NCBI GenBank assembly: GCA_022567655.1
Contig: JADFGO010000006.1
Location: 1 to 45,331 of the forward strand
DNA length: 45,331 nt
From: Candidatus Neomarinimicrobiota bacterium
GTDB taxonomy: Bacteria; Fidelibacterota; SORT01
Reading direction: 5' to 3'
The first letter of the stretch is position 1. Each line of letters begins with the position of its first letter. A model generated the notes under the pieces. The model did not search any database, had not been told where the DNA came from, and saw only the letters and a program-made list of their open reading frames with translations. This document shows, one piece after another, positions 1-9,030 of the stretch. A program made the translations under genes and the position numbers.

Positions 1-1269
1 ACGCGGATCCGAAATATTCGTGAATACCATCGAGGGACCGCAAAAGACATAGTCCTCAAGCTCTACGCCCTCATATACAGATACATTGTTCTGAATTTTA
101 ACATTATTTCCTATCCTGACGTTACTCCCGATGTTCACGTTTTGCCCTATTGAGCAATTTTCCCCTACAACTGAATCGGACTGAATATGAGAAAAGTGCC
201 AGACCTTTGTGCCTTTTCCGATTTTCACTCCCTCATCGACAAAACTTGACGGGTGAATAAATGCATCCTCTTCGCTTTTATCCTTTGATTGTATTTCGGG
301 GTTAACACTTTCGCCCGACAAGCTCCGGGTAGCCAGTTCCAATACTTTAAGTACATCTAAGGCGCTTTTACCGTCAGCTATCTCGACCGGAGTTCCGTCC
401 AGGTGATCGATAAAGTAACTCAACTCGTTTGAGAGTGGCATCCCCTCTTCGTATTTGATAAGAGTAGTAGGTCCTTCCCTCTTGACCGGTTCTCCCCTTA
501 TAAAATCAATTCCCTTTTCATAAAATTTTATTTCTTTGGAGCCGTCCGAATCATTGAAAGAGAGCATTCCTTTCGATCCTATCAGTACCAGGCGGTGTTC
601 CTTGAAAGGATGAAGCCAGCTTACAAATATATGCCCGACAACATTATCAGGATATTTTAAGATAGTCATAGTCGTATCATGCAAATGCGGCTGTGTGTAT
701 GCCCCGCCGCGCGATACCACCTCAACCGGTAGATTACCGGTTAAATAACCGAAGATAGAAATATCGTGCGGGGCAAAACTCCATAGTATGTTTTCCTCGG
801 TTCTGACCGTCCCGAGATTCAACCTGTTGCTATAAATATATTGTAGTTTGCCGATCTGTCCTGAGTCTATTATTTCTTTTATCTTCCAAATCGCCGGATG
901 AAATAAAAGGAGATGTCCGACCATTAGATTGACGTTCATTTTAATCGAGAGTTCCACCAGCTCCTCAGCCTCAGACAAATTCAATGCAAGCGGTTTCTCT
1001 ACAAGCGTATGCTTCCCCTTGCCGATAAGTTGTTTTGCAATCTTAAAGTGGGTATCGGCTGGCGTTGCCACCGTATATCCATCATAGTCATGTTCTAATG
1101 CATCGTCTATCGATTCGTGTATATGCACCCCCTTATAATGAGCTAAAATCTCCCCCAACTCATCATTATTCAAATCCACAACCCCGCCGAGCGATCCCAG
1201 TTCCCTCAAGGTTTTAATATGGTTTTTACCCCAGCGCCCTGCGCCGATTACACAAATCTTCTTTCCCAT
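1..1269 (-). CDS. Gfo/Idh/MocA oxidoreductase fused to left-handed beta-helix acetyltransferase (3' partial)
   Basis: The reading frame stays open from ATG at 1269 to the window edge (423 codons, no stop), so the C-terminus is missing. Residues 5-14 carry the Rossmann motif (VIGAGRWG), residues 91-93 the EKP motif, and residues 167-169 a PHD motif typical of the WlbA/WbpB sugar-nucleotide dehydrogenases. After a linker at about 320-336, residues 337-423 form hexapeptide repeats ([28 protein letters not shown]) closely resembling WbpD/WlbB N-acetyltransferases. By family, WbpB oxidises the 3-hydroxyl of a UDP-GlcNAc uronate and WbpD acetylates the resulting 3-amino group, on the way to di-N-acetylated uronates in surface glycans. 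Both steps would sit on one cytoplasmic polypeptide. The exact sugar is inference. Confidence 0.88.
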   Translation of the reverse strand, partial: MGKKICVIGAGRWGKNHIKTLRELGSLGGVVDLNNDELGEILAHYKGVHIHESIDDALEHDYDGYTVATPADTHFKIAKQLIGKGKHTLVEKPLALNLSEAEELVELSIKMNVNLMVGHLLLFHPAIWKIKEIIDSGQIGKLQYIYSNRLNLGTVRTEENILWSFAPHDISIFGYLTGNLPVEVVSRGGAYTQPHLHDTTMTILKYPDNVVGHIFVSWLHPFKEHRLVLIGSKGMLSFNDSDGSKEIKFYEKGIDFIRGEPVKREGPTTLIKYEEGMPLSNELSYFIDHLDGTPVEIADGKSALDVLKVLELATRSLSGESVNPEIQSKDKSEEDAFIHPSSFVDEGVKIGKGTKVWHFSHIQSDSVVGENCSIGQNVNIGSNVRIGNNVKIQNNVSVYEGVELEDYVFCGPSMVFTNISDPR

Positions 1270-1429
1270 TTATCCTATCACCACGCGTTGTCCTCCCGGT
1301 AAATTGTCATTAAGTTTTCGACCTTGAAGATTCAAGATCCAAAACTATTAAATGAAAATCCTGTTAATCGGCACAATATAAGGATATTAGCCGGTGGTTG
1401 AAATAACTTTTACAGAGAAGGAAGAATCT

Positions 1430-1816
1430 TTACTGAAGCTCTTCTATCAGTTCGCGAATCTCATTAATCCGGACCGGCTTCCTCAGTATTCTCTCAGCCG
1501 GGGGAGGTGCGTTCGCAGGAAGAGTTTCATGGCTCGGCAGTCCTGTAATTACCGCCGCAGGAAGCTTGGGATACAATGCGTGCACCTGCTGTAAGAACTC
1601 CCATCCTCCCATTTCCGGCATGTTGATGTCGGTGAATACGATGTCGATCTCCTCGCTTGCGAGAATCTTTAAGCCCTCTTTCCCGTCTCCTGCAAGATAT
1701 ACACTGTGGCCATCTCTGATCAAAACCCTTTTCATAATTTTACGAAATGCAGGCTCATCATCAACGACAAGTATTCGGACACTGACACCTTTTTCTCTTC
1801 TTATAGTTACAATCAT
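1430..1816 (-). CDS. Single-domain response regulator (CheY-like receiver)
   Basis: A 128-residue stand-alone receiver domain with no output domain. The acidic pair is D19-D20 (VVDDEP), the phosphoacceptor is D63 (FTDINMPEMGG), the switch Thr is T91 and the conserved Lys is K113 in LRKP. It would be phosphorylated by a histidine kinase not present here and act through protein-protein contact. ATG at 1816 is the first start in frame; a GTG-looking sequence nearby is out of frame. No good ribosome binding site is visible. It lies 160 bp upstream of the oxidoreductase fusion on the same strand, so it may share a transcript with it. Its target is unknown. Confidence 0.85.
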   Translation of the reverse strand: MIVTIRREKGVSVRILVVDDEPAFRKIMKRVLIRDGHSVYLAGDGKEGLKILASEEIDIVFTDINMPEMGGWEFLQQVHALYPKLPAAVITGLPSHETLPANAPPPAERILRKPVRINEIRELIEELQ

Positions 1817-2035
1817 TCTATGTCAATTTTTTACGACTTATATTGCCCGGAGGTTCCCATAAAGGACATTAAATCTATAAATATTATGCTGATTTGCAAG
1901 AAAAAAGTGGCTTTCAACAATAAATTTTCGATTTTATTTAAAAGTCAGTATTTTAATAGTTTGCTTCAGTAGATGTATATCGGATTCACTAATATCATCT
2001 TATTATGCGCCGTACTTCTGCTTTCCCCTTCTATC

Positions 2036-2064
2036 TTGACTCTCACGCACAATCAGAGTAATTT
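2036..2064 (+). promoter_or_regulatory. Candidate promoter for tRNA-Thr
   Basis: TTGACT at 2036-2041 is followed after 17 bp by TAATTT at 2059-2064, about 20 bp before the mature tRNA. The -35 is good (5 of 6) but the -10 is weak (3 of 6). The rest of 1817-2084 is AT-rich and holds no gene I can support. Confidence 0.4.
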
Positions 2065-2084
2065 CTATCAAGCTCATAAGCAAT

Positions 2085-2157
2085 GCCACCCTAGCTCAGT
2101 TGGTAGAGCAGCCGCCTCGTAAGCGGCAGGTCGTCGGTTCGACTCCGATGGGTGGCT
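2085..2157 (+). tRNA. tRNA-Thr (anticodon CGU)
   Basis: A complete cloverleaf can be folded by eye. The acceptor stem GCCACCC pairs with GGGTGGC at 2150-2156 and T2157 is the discriminator base. The anticodon stem GCCGC/GCGGC (2111-2115 with 2123-2127) encloses the loop CTCGTAA, placing anticodon CGT at 2118-2120, which reads ACG (Thr). The T-arm contains GGTTCGACTCC. The CCA end is not encoded. No terminator hairpin is evident before rarA. Confidence 0.96.
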
Positions 2158-2257
2158 CAATCCATCGCTTCTATTTAAATTATCCTCAATTACTTGCTTT
2201 ACGCAGTTGTAAATTGCCAACAAATCAAGTACTTTATCGTAGTATTAACAGGCTTTT

Positions 2258-3574
2258 ATGATTATGGATCTCTTTACCAAAAAGAACTCGGCTGATAGTG
2301 ATGCAGCGGCCCCGCTCGCCGATCGGGTGCGACCGAGTACGATTGACACGTTCTTCGGGCATTCAGAATATCTCGATAAGGGCAAATTACTTCACAATCT
2401 GCTGAAAAACCGTGGGATTATCAGCGTTCTGCTTTGGGGGCCTCCGGGCACGGGAAAAACAACTCTCGCAAGGATATTAGCAAAAAACGCCGGGGCAGAC
2501 TTCCGGCAGATATCAGCGGTCGATTCAGGCGTAAAAGAGCTGCGAGAGATAATAAAACTCGGCGAAGCAAATAAATTAAACGGAATAACTACTGTACTTT
2601 TCATAGACGAAATTCACCGATTCAATAAGGCTCAACAGGATGGGTTGTTATCAGCGGTAGAAAGCGGAACCTTGATCCTGATAGGCGCAACCACAGAAAA
2701 CCCATCGTTCGAAGTAATTTCGCCGTTATTATCAAGAACACGTGTTATCAGACTTAACTCACTTTCAGACAAAGACATGAAATCCATATTAGACAATGCC
2801 TTAACTAATGATTCTCTGCTGGCTGAACTTGAACCGGTGATTGAGCAAAAAGCTGTCAAGCTCCTGATTGAATCAAGCAACGGCGATGCAAGACGAATGC
2901 TTAATACATTGGAATTATCAATTCGACTCGCGGGTCGGAATTCCCGCATTACTACTAAAACAGTGTCCGAAGCGCTTTTGACTCGTACACCCGGATATGA
3001 TAAAAAGGGTGAGAACCATTACGACTTGATATCAGCATTTATTAAAAGCGTTCGCGGTTCAGACCCGGACGCAGCGGTATATTGGTTGGCACGGATGCTT
3101 GACGGCGGTGAAGATCCCAAGTTTATAGCGCGAAGAATGATTATTCTTGCCTCGGAAGACATCGGAAATGCTGATCCGTTAGGCATTGTATTAGCAAATA
3201 GCGCTTTCTCGGCAGTCGAAAAGATCGGGATGCCCGAAGCGCGCATAGTCTTATCCCAGGCGGCTACTTACCTTTCGGGCTCTCCCAAAAGCAATGCGGC
3301 GTATGTGGCTATAGATAAAGCATTTGATGAAATAAAAACCGGTAAAGAATATCCCGTTCCCCTTCATCTACGGAATGCACCCACAAAATTGATGAAAGAA
3401 GAAGGTTATTCCGAAGGATATATCTATCCACACGATTCACCGGATCATTTTGCCGAGCAAGAATATCTTCCGCCGGAACTTTCGAACAAAATATTCTATG
3501 AACCCTCCGAAGAGGGGCACGAACGAAAAATCGGTGAACGTCTTGCTCTTCTGTGGAATAAGCGCAAGAGATAG
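2258..3574 (+). CDS. rarA: Replication-associated recombination protein RarA (MgsA), AAA+ ATPase
   Basis: A 438-residue AAA+ clamp-loader-like ATPase acting at stalled replication forks. Walker A is at 61-68 (GPPGTGKT), Walker B at 112-118 (VLFIDEIHRF context), sensor 1 near 142-150 (GATTENPSF) and the arginine finger in SRTR near 158. The C-terminal MgsA tetramerisation domain follows (ISAFIKSVRGSDPDAA, ILASEDIGNADP). Length and order match E. coli RarA. ATG at 2258 or 2264 could be the start (MIM at the N-terminus). It lies 100 bp after the tRNA gene and directly before lptD. Confidence 0.95.
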   Translation: MIMDLFTKKNSADSDAAAPLADRVRPSTIDTFFGHSEYLDKGKLLHNLLKNRGIISVLLWGPPGTGKTTLARILAKNAGADFRQISAVDSGVKELREIIKLGEANKLNGITTVLFIDEIHRFNKAQQDGLLSAVESGTLILIGATTENPSFEVISPLLSRTRVIRLNSLSDKDMKSILDNALTNDSLLAELEPVIEQKAVKLLIESSNGDARRMLNTLELSIRLAGRNSRITTKTVSEALLTRTPGYDKKGENHYDLISAFIKSVRGSDPDAAVYWLARMLDGGEDPKFIARRMIILASEDIGNADPLGIVLANSAFSAVEKIGMPEARIVLSQAATYLSGSPKSNAAYVAIDKAFDEIKTGKEYPVPLHLRNAPTKLMKEEGYSEGYIYPHDSPDHFAEQEYLPPELSNKIFYEPSEEGHERKIGERLALLWNKRKR

Positions 3575-3603
3575 CAATCACGTTAACGAGTAAACGGCGC
3601 TGT

Positions 3604-6600
3604 TTGATTGTTCTTGTTCTGATTCATGCAAGTTTCGATTTGGGCTTTTCTCAAAAATCCGGCACGGGTGTTTTAAACCTCATTCACGCGGATGAGTTGA
3701 TCACTTTCCGGGTTCAGGGGAAACAGTTCAGAAAGGCTGTCGGCAACGTGATATTTCGACAGGGAAGCACCGAAATGAAAAGCGATCAGGCCGAGTTCTT
3801 ACCTAACCTGAATTGGGCTAAATTCAGCGGCAACGTAAAAATTACTGATCCCGGGAGAACATTAACCGCATTGCAGGTGATCTACCGTACGAATGAAGAC
3901 CTGATGATAGCGACCGGTAACGTTTTAATAATTAGGGAGGAAAGCAGGCTTTCCGCTGACAGCATTTACTATTATCGAAGGGACAAGATTTCTATAGGCA
4001 TGGGAAATGCTAAGCTGATCAGGGATGGAACTGAAATATATTCCGATAAAATCAGATATGACGAAATCCGAAAATCTGCCCGTGCCGAAGGAAACGCCCT
4101 GTTGAAAAACATTGAAGATAAAACCGAGCTTCGCGCCGGTATCATCGATTATGATCTGAACCTTGATTCTCTCACGGCAACCGTCGATCCTTTTTTGATC
4201 AAAGTTGACAGTACAGACGGTGATACTCTCTTCATTCGGAGCATCAGTATAACCGGAAACAATGCAATTTCAACTTATTATGCGCACGACTCGGTTAGGA
4301 TAGACAGGCTTCAACTCCACGCCGAATCGCAATCCGCAGAATACAACGCAACGGCGGATATTATTACTCTATCAGAGGATCCGTTTGCTGTTCAGGGCGG
4401 AGAGAAACTTATGGGAGATCAAATTTTAATGCTGCTCGAGGAACAGAAAGTTACTCAAATATACGTTCCTCAGAACGCTCGAACCGAATCAAAGCGTGAA
4501 TTGCTTGTCCGCCGACCTGCCGAAAAATCGCTGTCATCCGATACAACAGACAGTTTAGAACTTAAACTCACGCGTCAACTCGTCGTTGACCGGTTGAACG
4601 CAAAAACGCTTCGAATGTATATCAAAGATAACAATGTAAACAGGATAGTGGCGGCTGGAATGGCTTCGAGCGAATATCATATGGATGAAGACGGTGTGCT
4701 GCAGGGGATAAATAAGGTTTCCGGCGATACGATAGTCATCGGGTTTATTGATAACGATATCCGATCAATTCTCGTTCTGGGCGGAGCCAGAGGCACATTC
4801 TTTCCCGATAAATATGCTCAGGGAGCCGATACAACGATAAAATATAGCGCCGAAACTATCTTGTATAACATTCCGAGAGAGATAACTCGCCTGAAAACAA
4901 AATCCACAGTTCAATATCAAGATCTCACTCTCAATGCCGATGAAGTTCTGGTTGATTGGTCCAGCTCTATTCTTACAGCAACCGGCGATGAGATTACCGC
5001 GCCGGATTCTGTTATTGAAATCAGCGGTGACTCCACAATGACCATAGGCATTCCCGAGCTAATCCAAAAGGGGAATAAACCTGTTTATGGGAAGGAGATG
5101 GAATATAACCTCCTGACCCGGCGCGGCAAAATCCGTTCAGGAGAAACACGATTTCAGGACGGTTATTACACGGGAGAGACGATACTTAGGCTGGGCCCGG
5201 ATATTATGACTATCAATCATGGTTATTACACCACCTGTGACCTGGATGAACCGCATTTCTACTTCAAAAGCAGGCAGATGAAACTGATAGTCAAAGATAA
5301 GGTAATAGCCCGCCCTGTGGTATTATATATAAGTGACGTTCCGGTTTTTGCCCTGCCGTTCGGGGTGTTCCCGAATAGAGGCGGGCGACACACCGGGATA
5401 CTGATTCCTTCATACGGCGAAACGGGCTCTGACGGGAGGTTCCTCAGGGGCGGCGGTCTATACTGGGCTGGGAGCCAATATCACGATGCGACATTCATCG
5501 TAGATTTTTTTGATAAAAAGGGAACTCTATTTCGCGGAAGCTCAAATTACAAAAAAAGGTACACCCTTAACGGCGGAATTTCCGCGTCGTTGACTCCGAA
5601 ATCGTTCAGTGACCAGAACAGAAGAAGGTGGGACCTGACGTGGAATCACACTCAAAAAATCGATCCGACTACAAACCTGAGGGGAAACGCAAGGTTTGTC
5701 TCCGACGAACGGTTTTATGACGACCTGTCGTCGAACAGAAACAGCCGGCTGAATCAACAGCTGCGATCCAATCTTACGCTAAACAAACGATGGGAGGGCA
5801 GCGGAAACGCTCTGTCCATGAATCTATCCCGAACTGAAAACTTGCAATCAAAGATTATAACCGGAAACCTTCCGGACTCTAATTTGCGCCTGTCCGAGGT
5901 GCTTCCGAGCTTTAATTTTCGTGTGGGAAGGAAACAGCTTTTCAAACCGAGCAGAGGCGATGACCAACGTTGGTTCAATTCGATTTACTATTCCTACTCA
6001 AACAACGGTGAGAGAAAACGCTCTGTAACTACTATCATTGACACGATTCACACTAACACTACTGTCATTGACACCATATTCACGGAGAAAGAAGACGTAA
6101 AGCAAAAAATCACGCACTCGATCTCAATAAACAGCCCGCAGAAAGTATTCAAATACTTCACTTTTGACCCGAACTTCAACTACAGCGAGGGCTGGATAAA
6201 CGAATGGTTTGAGCCGGAAAAAGATGATGCGGGAGTTTTCTTATACGATAAAAACGGAAAAATCGAGACGACCAAAAAGGGTACGTTTAAGGCGAGGCGC
6301 ACTTTTTCCACCGGGTTTCGTATGGCTACTAAAATTTACGGAAACTTTGCTCCTCGAATCGGCGCGCTTTCCTCGATAAGACACGTGATCACTCCTTCAA
6401 TCGGATTCCGGTATACGCCTGATTTCAGCACCGATTTATACGGTTATTTTACAACAGGCGTTGATTCTCTCGGTAATGAGGTTCGATATGATCTGTTCCA
6501 GGGTTCTGCCATCGGATCGACCCCATCTAAAGAAACCAGAGTATTGAATTATAGCATCAGCAACACTTTTCAGGCAAAACTGCATGAAGCCGAGGAGAAC

Positions 6601-7284
6601 GAAAGAAAAATTGAGCTGTTCAGTTTGAATCTAAACGGAGGCTATAATTATACGGCCGAGTTCAGGAAAATGAGCCCGCTTTCAGCTTCCTTCCGCACAA
6701 AATTTATCCCCGGAGCAAGCCTTGATATCTCTTCAAGATATAATTTCTATCGATGGATCGACGGAAGCATATCAAACGAATTCAGAGTCATTCCACGCCT
6801 GACGAATCTGACGTTCTCCACCAGTTTTTCTCTATCCGGAGACAGGAGAACCAGGACGGACGTGCTCCGGTCGGATGCCGTTGAACAATATGCTTCGGAC
6901 AATATGGACGACAGGTTTGAACAATTGAAATTTAACGACCTTGCCGGAGAAACATGGAATTCAAGAATATCCTTGAGCTACGCGTTGAATAAATCCAATC
7001 CTGACCTGACCTCAAAAACCTTCTGGCTGAGAGGAGACCTGAATTTTAGTCCTACAAGGGGATGGTCTGTAGGTTATAATTACAACCTGGATCTTATCAG
7101 AAAAATAATCACAAACCACAGCGTAAACGTGCAACGCGATTTACATTGCTGGCGATTCTCCCTTAACTGGACTCCATCAGGTCCGGGGGCCGGCTATTAC
7201 TTTATAGTTAATGTGAAATCCTCCCATCTAAGCGATCTCAAGATTGAGGAACGCGGCGGCAGGAGCAGCCTGTTCGGCAGGTAA
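3604..7284 (+). CDS. lptD: LPS-assembly outer-membrane protein LptD (long, OstA-like N-terminus)
   Basis: A 1226-residue protein, far longer than the roughly 780 residues of E. coli LptD. The N-terminal half (about 30-470) contains repeated OstA/LptA-like beta-jellyroll segments (VQGKQF, GNVIFRQGSTEMKSDQAEF, LSADSIYYYRRDK). The C-terminal half is the 26-strand barrel domain: YYTTCDLDEPHFYFKS near 540, LYISDVPVFALPFGVFPN near 578, a GILIPSYGE turn, and LHCWRFSLNW near 1180. It would insert lipopolysaccharide into the outer leaflet with LptE, which is not seen here. The TTG at 3604 gives a hydrophobic signal segment without basic residues; the same frame upstream (open from 3562) encodes SKRRC, a better n-region, so the true start may be upstream at a non-standard codon. 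Confidence 0.88.
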   Translation: MIVLVLIHASFDLGFSQKSGTGVLNLIHADELITFRVQGKQFRKAVGNVIFRQGSTEMKSDQAEFLPNLNWAKFSGNVKITDPGRTLTALQVIYRTNEDLMIATGNVLIIREESRLSADSIYYYRRDKISIGMGNAKLIRDGTEIYSDKIRYDEIRKSARAEGNALLKNIEDKTELRAGIIDYDLNLDSLTATVDPFLIKVDSTDGDTLFIRSISITGNNAISTYYAHDSVRIDRLQLHAESQSAEYNATADIITLSEDPFAVQGGEKLMGDQILMLLEEQKVTQIYVPQNARTESKRELLVRRPAEKSLSSDTTDSLELKLTRQLVVDRLNAKTLRMYIKDNNVNRIVAAGMASSEYHMDEDGVLQGINKVSGDTIVIGFIDNDIRSILVLGGARGTFFPDKYAQGADTTIKYSAETILYNIPREITRLKTKSTVQYQDLTLNADEVLVDWSSSILTATGDEITAPDSVIEISGDSTMTIGIPELIQKGNKPVYGKEMEYNLLTRRGKIRSGETRFQDGYYTGETILRLGPDIMTINHGYYTTCDLDEPHFYFKSRQMKLIVKDKVIARPVVLYISDVPVFALPFGVFPNRGGRHTGILIPSYGETGSDGRFLRGGGLYWAGSQYHDATFIVDFFDKKGTLFRGSSNYKKRYTLNGGISASLTPKSFSDQNRRRWDLTWNHTQKIDPTTNLRGNARFVSDERFYDDLSSNRNSRLNQQLRSNLTLNKRWEGSGNALSMNLSRTENLQSKIITGNLPDSNLRLSEVLPSFNFRVGRKQLFKPSRGDDQRWFNSIYYSYSNNGERKRSVTTIIDTIHTNTTVIDTIFTEKEDVKQKITHSISINSPQKVFKYFTFDPNFNYSEGWINEWFEPEKDDAGVFLYDKNGKIETTKKGTFKARRTFSTGFRMATKIYGNFAPRIGALSSIRHVITPSIGFRYTPDFSTDLYGYFTTGVDSLGNEVRYDLFQGSAIGSTPSKETRVLNYSISNTFQAKLHEAEENERKIELFSLNLNGGYNYTAEFRKMSPLSASFRTKFIPGASLDISSRYNFYRWIDGSISNEFRVIPRLTNLTFSTSFSLSGDRRTRTDVLRSDAVEQYASDNMDDRFEQLKFNDLAGETWNSRISLSYALNKSNPDLTSKTFWLRGDLNFSPTRGWSVGYNYNLDLIRKIITNHSVNVQRDLHCWRFSLNWTPSGPGAGYYFIVNVKSSHLSDLKIEERGGRSSLFGR

Positions 7285-7302
7285 GGATCCCGTTTAAAAT
7301 AA

Positions 7303-8076
7303 ATGCCCTCAAAATCATACCTGAAGCTTGTTAGATCGCTGCAAAAGAAAAAACATAGAAACGAACTTTCTCTGTTTCTGGTAGAGGGAGTCCGGAATTG
7401 TGAAGAACTAAAACGTTCTAAATTCATTGCCGACAGAATATTGTACACATCTCGGGTTCTATCCAATAAACGAGCTCAAACCCTGATAGACGGCTATAGC
7501 TCGGCGGGAGTGGAGTGTGAAGAAATATCACCCGAAGAGATGAATTCAATTTCAGACGCGGTTTCTGCTCAGGGGATGGTTGCCGTTGTCCGGATACCGC
7601 AAGAAATCGGTGAATTTGATGAAAACATGAATTCAGCTGTCTGTCTTGTAACAATATCTGATCCGGGTAATCTCGGTACTATCATCCGGACGGCCTCATG
7701 GTTTGGAATCGATGCAATTTTTATTTCGGACGATTCGGTAGATTTATATAATCCGAAAGTCGTACGCTCCTCCGCCGGAGCCATATTCCAAATTCCGATT
7801 TTTACCGGCGTGGATCCTTACGGTTTGATGGTTGATTCTAAAAGTAAAGGGTTTTCAACTATCGCAGCGGTTCCACATGGCGGCGAGAATATATACCATT
7901 TCACTTTTCCCGGTAAATCCGTTTTGTTTTTCGGCTCGGAAGCAGCCGGATTATCTGAAGAGATCACTTCTTCATCTGACAATCAAATTTCCATTCCGTT
8001 GCTCGGTAAGGGTGAATCTCTGAACATCGCTGTTGCTTTTGGTATAGTAATCGGAGTTATGAGTAAAACTTCATAG
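7303..8076 (+). CDS. TrmH/SpoU (SPOUT) family RNA 2'-O-methyltransferase
   Basis: A 257-residue protein with an N-terminal RNA-binding domain (about 1-95, SpoU substrate-binding type, FLVEGVRNCEE) and a C-terminal trefoil-knot SPOUT domain. Motif 1 is at 120-131 (DPGNLGTIIRTA, with catalytic Arg129), motif 2 at 209-219 (FFGSEAAGLSE) and motif 3 at 230-244 (SIPLLGKGESLNIAV). It methylates a ribose 2'-OH using S-adenosylmethionine, most likely in 23S rRNA (RlmB-like) rather than tRNA; the exact site cannot be read from sequence. ATG at 7303 lies 18 bp after lptD. Confidence 0.92.
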   Translation: MPSKSYLKLVRSLQKKKHRNELSLFLVEGVRNCEELKRSKFIADRILYTSRVLSNKRAQTLIDGYSSAGVECEEISPEEMNSISDAVSAQGMVAVVRIPQEIGEFDENMNSAVCLVTISDPGNLGTIIRTASWFGIDAIFISDDSVDLYNPKVVRSSAGAIFQIPIFTGVDPYGLMVDSKSKGFSTIAAVPHGGENIYHFTFPGKSVLFFGSEAAGLSEEITSSSDNQISIPLLGKGESLNIAVAFGIVIGVMSKTS

Positions 8077-8164
8077 ACCTTTTACTACTCGCAGCGCTTT
8101 TCAAGGTTTTCATTCATTAACTCGTTATCTAAAGTATTGACTTACTTAAGGGCTGAAAATAACT

Positions 8165-8170
8165 TATAAT
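8165..8170 (+). promoter_or_regulatory. Consensus -10 box close to the CPBP protease start
   Basis: A perfect TATAAT lies 9 bp before the ATG at 8180, predicting a transcript with almost no leader. A TTGACT at 8137-8142 sits 22 bp upstream of it, too far for a standard spacer. The rest of 8077-8179 shows nothing else. Confidence 0.4.
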
Positions 8171-8179
8171 ATCTACGTT

Positions 8180-9019
8180 ATGGATATTAGAACAACACCT
8201 GATAAAAAGTCCGCCATGTGGATTTCCGTGCTCAGTGTCATCTTTGCCTTCGGAGTCGCCGCCTTGATCGCTCTGTTTCTGTTCCCCGTCTTCGGAATGG
8301 GAACCGTACGGTGGGTAGCCCTCATATTTGGGGAGGCGCTTATTATAGTGCCGGCGCTCATTTATGTTCGGTCGCGACACTACGATCTGCAAAAAAGCTT
8401 CAGATTGGCAACGCCACCGTCAGGCACGCTGCCTCTCGCTGCGCTAATAGGAATATCCATTCAACCCATAGCGGATGAGCTCGACAAACTATTTTCTCAG
8501 CTGTTCTCTATGCCCGAGCAGGTTCAAGAATATTTACAGAAAGCCCTTGATGCGTTCAAAATTGATAATTTGGGTTCTTTGGTGTTGATCACGCTCGGTG
8601 CTGTTATTATAGCAGCGATAACGGAGGAAATATTGTTTCGCGGATTTTTACAAAGCGCCTTCGAGCGTGACGGCTCTCCCTTCAGAGCGGTACTGATTTC
8701 CAGCCTGGTTTTTGCCGTTGTTCATTTCTCGCCGCAATTTTTTCAGATATTTCTGCTGGGCTCACTGCTCGGCTATATGGCGCTTAGAACCGATAGCCTG
8801 TACCCCGGCATCCTCCTTCATATGGTAAATAACGGAATAGCCATTACTTTCATAAATATTAACACTGAAAATTATTCGTTTTACAGTATGGGAAATCACG
8901 TATCACCATTGATACTTATCCCGTCAATATTGATATTTGTAGCATCGCTGAAATCGTTTCACACAAAAACAGCGGCACGAATAATAATTAAAAGTTCAAA
9001 CCTTGAAGCAGTCTCTTAG
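8180..9019 (+). CDS. CPBP-family intramembrane metalloprotease (Abi/CAAX-like)
   Basis: A 279-residue polytopic membrane protein with about seven hydrophobic segments. The CPBP/Abi motifs are present: EExxxR at E149-E150-R154 (TEEILFRG), a histidine at H182 (VVHF), and HxxxN at H214/N218 (LLHMVNNG). The family includes CAAX-type prenyl proteases and bacteriocin self-immunity proteins; the bacterial substrate is usually unknown and cannot be inferred here. It ends 11 bp before the cystathionine beta-synthase gene and probably starts a transcript running through mgtE. Confidence 0.88.
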   Translation: MDIRTTPDKKSAMWISVLSVIFAFGVAALIALFLFPVFGMGTVRWVALIFGEALIIVPALIYVRSRHYDLQKSFRLATPPSGTLPLAALIGISIQPIADELDKLFSQLFSMPEQVQEYLQKALDAFKIDNLGSLVLITLGAVIIAAITEEILFRGFLQSAFERDGSPFRAVLISSLVFAVVHFSPQFFQIFLLGSLLGYMALRTDSLYPGILLHMVNNGIAITFININTENYSFYSMGNHVSPLILIPSILIFVASLKSFHTKTAARIIIKSSNLEAVS

Positions 9020-9030
9020 GAATTTGGGTT

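Noticed and set aside
1780-1790. GTG start for the response regulator after a purine-rich stretch
   Set aside because: The GTG is out of frame; in frame these codons read GGT GTC AGT GTC.
1394-1972. Overlapping plus-strand ORFs of 66, 98 and 88 codons
   Set aside because: They lie antisense to or beside the response regulator gene, show no recognisable motif and have compositions expected of shadow frames.
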